A DNA stretch of 64,000 nucleotides from Mycolicibacterium sp. CR10. GTDB lineage: Bacteria > Actinomycetota > Actinomycetes > Mycobacteriales > Mycobacteriaceae. The stretch is from NCBI RefSeq assembly GCF_005222675.1, contig NZ_STGE01000019.1:372001-436000 (forward strand), read 5' to 3'. A program made the position numbers and the translations under genes. The notes beneath the pieces were generated by a model that did not search any database, was not told where the DNA came from, and saw only the letters and a list, made by a program, of their open reading frames with translations. Of the stretch, positions 62,053 through 64,000 are shown in pieces (position 1 is the first letter of the stretch; each line of letters begins with the position of its first letter).

Positions 62053-62158
62053 GGGAAGTCAGTGTGCCACGCCGGGTGCGCCGCCCAACCGGGCACCTTG
62101 TCGTCGCGCAGATGGCAGGCTGGAGGCGCGACGTCCGTCCGTCCGAAAGAGGTGGGGT

Positions 62159-62605
62159 ATGAGTTCCAAGACCGTGGACCGATTGACGCCGGGCCAGCGG
62201 CTCGGCCGGGGCCTGAAGTACTCGGCGGTAGGTCCGGTCGACGTCACCCGGGGAGCGCTCGGCGTCGGGGTCGACTCGGTGCGGTCCTCGGCGGCCTGGG
62301 TCGGCGATCGTTACCGCCGCGGACGGGTTGCCCAACAGCTGAAGGCCGATCTGGCCGCGGCGCAGGACGCGATCGCGGCGGAGCTCTCGGCGGCGCAGGA
62401 AGCCGCGCAGGACGTCGTCGCCAACCTTCCCGAAGCGCTCGACAAGGCGCGCCGGTCGCATGGGCGTCGCCGGCCGCTGCTGCTGGCCGGCATCGGTGTC
62501 GCGGTGCTGGCCGGGGGAGCGGTGGCGTTCTCGATCATCCGCCGCTCGTCGCAGCCGGAGCCGTCGCCGCTGCCGCCCAGCGTCGAAGTCACCCCCAAGC
62601 CGTAG
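62159..62605 (+). CDS. cwsA: CwsA, cell wall synthesis protein
   Basis: A 148-aa protein: N-terminal amphipathic part ([47 protein letters not shown]), an Ala-rich helix ([27 protein letters not shown]), and a C-terminal membrane span ([22 protein letters not shown]) with a short Pro-rich tail. This is CwsA, which binds CrgA and Wag31 and helps place wall synthesis and cell shape. The ATG at 62159 follows gaaagaggtgg. Located divergent from ppiA, as in M. tuberculosis (Rv0008c). Confidence 0.9.
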   Translation: MSSKTVDRLTPGQRLGRGLKYSAVGPVDVTRGALGVGVDSVRSSAAWVGDRYRRGRVAQQLKADLAAAQDAIAAELSAAQEAAQDVVANLPEALDKARRSHGRRRPLLLAGIGVAVLAGGAVAFSIIRRSSQPEPSPLPPSVEVTPKP

Positions 62606-62622
62606 CGCGACCGCCCTCCGTC

Positions 62623-63981
62623 ATGGCTGTCTCGGTGTTCGATCTGTTCTCCATCGGCATCGGGCCGTCGAGCTCCCACACGGTCGGACCGATGCGCGCG
62701 GCAGGGCGTTTCGTTTCCGGGCTGGCCGCCGACGGACTTCTGGACGAGGTCTCGCGGCTGCGTGTCGAACTCTTCGGTTCCCTCGGTGCCACGGGCGCAG
62801 GGCACGGGACTCCGGGTGCGGTGGTGCTCGGGCTCGAGGGGTACGAGCCGGAGACCGTTGATCCCACGGCGGCCCACGCCCGCGTGGCGGAGGTCGCCGA
62901 GCACGCCCAGCTGCTCCTGCCGGGCGGACGACCCATCGACTTCGAGATGGCGAATGACATCGTTCTGTCGTTGAAGGCCATGGACTTTCACAGCAATGGC
63001 ATGGTGTTCACCGCCTCCCGCGGTGACGGATCGCTGCTGGGTCGACGGGTGTTCTACTCCGTGGGCGGCGGGTTCGTGGTTGATGAGGACGAGGCTGCGG
63101 CCGGTGCCGTCGACGACACGGAGTTGCCGTTCCCGTTTCACACCGGCACCGAGCTCGTGGCCCTTGCCGACGAAAATTGTTGCAGCATAGCCCATCTCGT
63201 TGCTTGCAACGAGGCCGCACTCGGCAACGAGGAGATCCTGCGTGACGGACTCCTGCGCATCTGGTCAGCCATGCGCGAGTGCGTCGACCGCGGGCTGGAG
63301 GCCGCCGGAACCCTCCCCGGTGCACTGCACGTGCGCCGGCGGGCGCACGCCCTGGCCAAGGCGCTGGAGGCTGATCCCTCCGATCCGCTCTATGCGATCG
63401 ACTGGGTCACGGTCTACGCGCTCGCCGTCAACGAGGAGAACGCGGCCGGCGGCCGGGTGGTGACCGCACCCACCAACGGTGCCGCCGGGATCATTCCCGC
63501 TGTGCTGCACTATTACTGGCGGTTCGTGCCGCGCGCCACGGACGACGGGGTCGTCGAATTCCTGCTGACGGCAGCGGCGATCGGGCAACTCTTCAAAGCC
63601 AACGCCTCGATCTCCGGCGCGGAGGTCGGCTGTCAAGGGGAGGTGGGCTCGGCGTGCTCGATGGCCGCCGCGGGCCTGGCCGCGGTGATGGGCGGCACGC
63701 CGGCGCAAGTCGAGAACGCCGCCGAGATCGGCATCGAACACAACCTCGGCCTCACGTGTGACCCCGTCGGGGGACTCGTCCAGATCCCGTGCATCGAACG
63801 CAACGCCGTAGCGTCGGTGAAGGCGATCACCGCCGCCCGGATGGCGCTCTTCGGAGACGGTAGTCACCACGTGAGCCTGGACACCGCGATCAAGACGATG
63901 CGCGACACCGGCGCCGACATGGCCGACAAGTACAAAGAGACATCGCTGGGCGGACTCGCGCTCAACGTCGTCGAGTGCTGA
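62623..63981 (+). CDS. sdaA: L-serine ammonia-lyase (iron-sulfur)
   Basis: A 452-aa single-chain L-serine dehydratase. N-terminal beta domain '[27 protein letters not shown]' with the Ser-Ser-His-Thr motif, middle '[22 protein letters not shown]', and the catalytic alpha domain with '[20 protein letters not shown]', '[27 protein letters not shown]' and '[22 protein letters not shown]' whose cysteines hold the 4Fe-4S cluster. It converts serine to pyruvate and ammonia. The ATG at 62623 lies 17 bases after cwsA, so cotranscription is possible. Complete in the window. Confidence 0.93.
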   Translation: MAVSVFDLFSIGIGPSSSHTVGPMRAAGRFVSGLAADGLLDEVSRLRVELFGSLGATGAGHGTPGAVVLGLEGYEPETVDPTAAHARVAEVAEHAQLLLPGGRPIDFEMANDIVLSLKAMDFHSNGMVFTASRGDGSLLGRRVFYSVGGGFVVDEDEAAAGAVDDTELPFPFHTGTELVALADENCCSIAHLVACNEAALGNEEILRDGLLRIWSAMRECVDRGLEAAGTLPGALHVRRRAHALAKALEADPSDPLYAIDWVTVYALAVNEENAAGGRVVTAPTNGAAGIIPAVLHYYWRFVPRATDDGVVEFLLTAAAIGQLFKANASISGAEVGCQGEVGSACSMAAAGLAAVMGGTPAQVENAAEIGIEHNLGLTCDPVGGLVQIPCIERNAVASVKAITAARMALFGDGSHHVSLDTAIKTMRDTGADMADKYKETSLGGLALNVVEC

Positions 63982-64000
63982 GCCGAGTGACACCGATTCC

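Overview
The window is high-GC actinobacterial DNA and reads as a Mycobacterium/Mycolicibacterium chromosome segment close to the replication origin. The right third carries the mycobacterial division and phospho-signalling block fhaA-fhaB-pstP-rodA-pbpA-pknA-pknB, followed by trpG, a DUF881 gene, crgA, a PH-domain gene, ppiA and cwsA, in the order known from M. tuberculosis but inverted. A single tRNA-Leu(CAG) lies just before fhaA.

Layout: (1) 1-7.5 kb: small housekeeping and hypothetical genes, including DCC thiol oxidoreductase, DivIVA-like, EVE, pirin, tandem GNAT-like, thioesterase, F420/PPOX, DUF3072 and a secreted acidic protein. (2) 7.5-14.5 kb: a 2-aminoethylphosphonate utilisation locus. 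A GntR regulator and an HD oxygenase diverge from an FAD oxidoreductase, a phosphonatase-like HAD hydrolase and a four-gene ABC importer. The divergent promoter contains a PhnF-type operator. (3) 14.5-22.8 kb: GlxA/AraC regulator with divergent MFS transporter, a P450, YdeI-like and DUF998 genes, SDR with divergent ABATE/CGNR regulator, a RES-type toxin-antitoxin pair, and an SDR next to the 3' remnant of a nuclease-like gene.

(4) About 23.2-47.35 kb: a genomic island. A 68-nt imperfect direct repeat, ending in an identical 19-nt core, brackets 24 kb. The right copy runs into the 3' end of tRNA-Leu. I see no intact integrase, only a truncated serine recombinase. The cargo is mostly defence-like. 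There is a three-gene type II CBASS whose last gene fuses Cap3-type JAB/JAMM, TIR and SAVED domains in one protein. There is a three-gene operon centred on an HExxH metalloprotease-like/dCTP-deaminase fusion with a small membrane protein. A full type I restriction-modification system (hsdM-hsdS-hsdR) is followed by two further genes, one with an HEPN-like motif. There are also two separate PD-(D/E)XK-like proteins, zinc-finger proteins, and remnants.

(5) 47.35-64 kb: the core block. FhaA and FhaB are FHA-domain substrates of PknA/PknB. PstP is the opposing phosphatase. RodA and PbpA build septal or polar peptidoglycan, and CrgA and CwsA tie division to this machinery. The block ends with sdaA (L-serine dehydratase).

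The strongest candidates for undescribed biology are the JAB-TIR-SAVED CBASS and the HExxH-dCTP deaminase operon, both inside the tRNA-Leu island. All assignments come from reading motifs and context; no database search was run.
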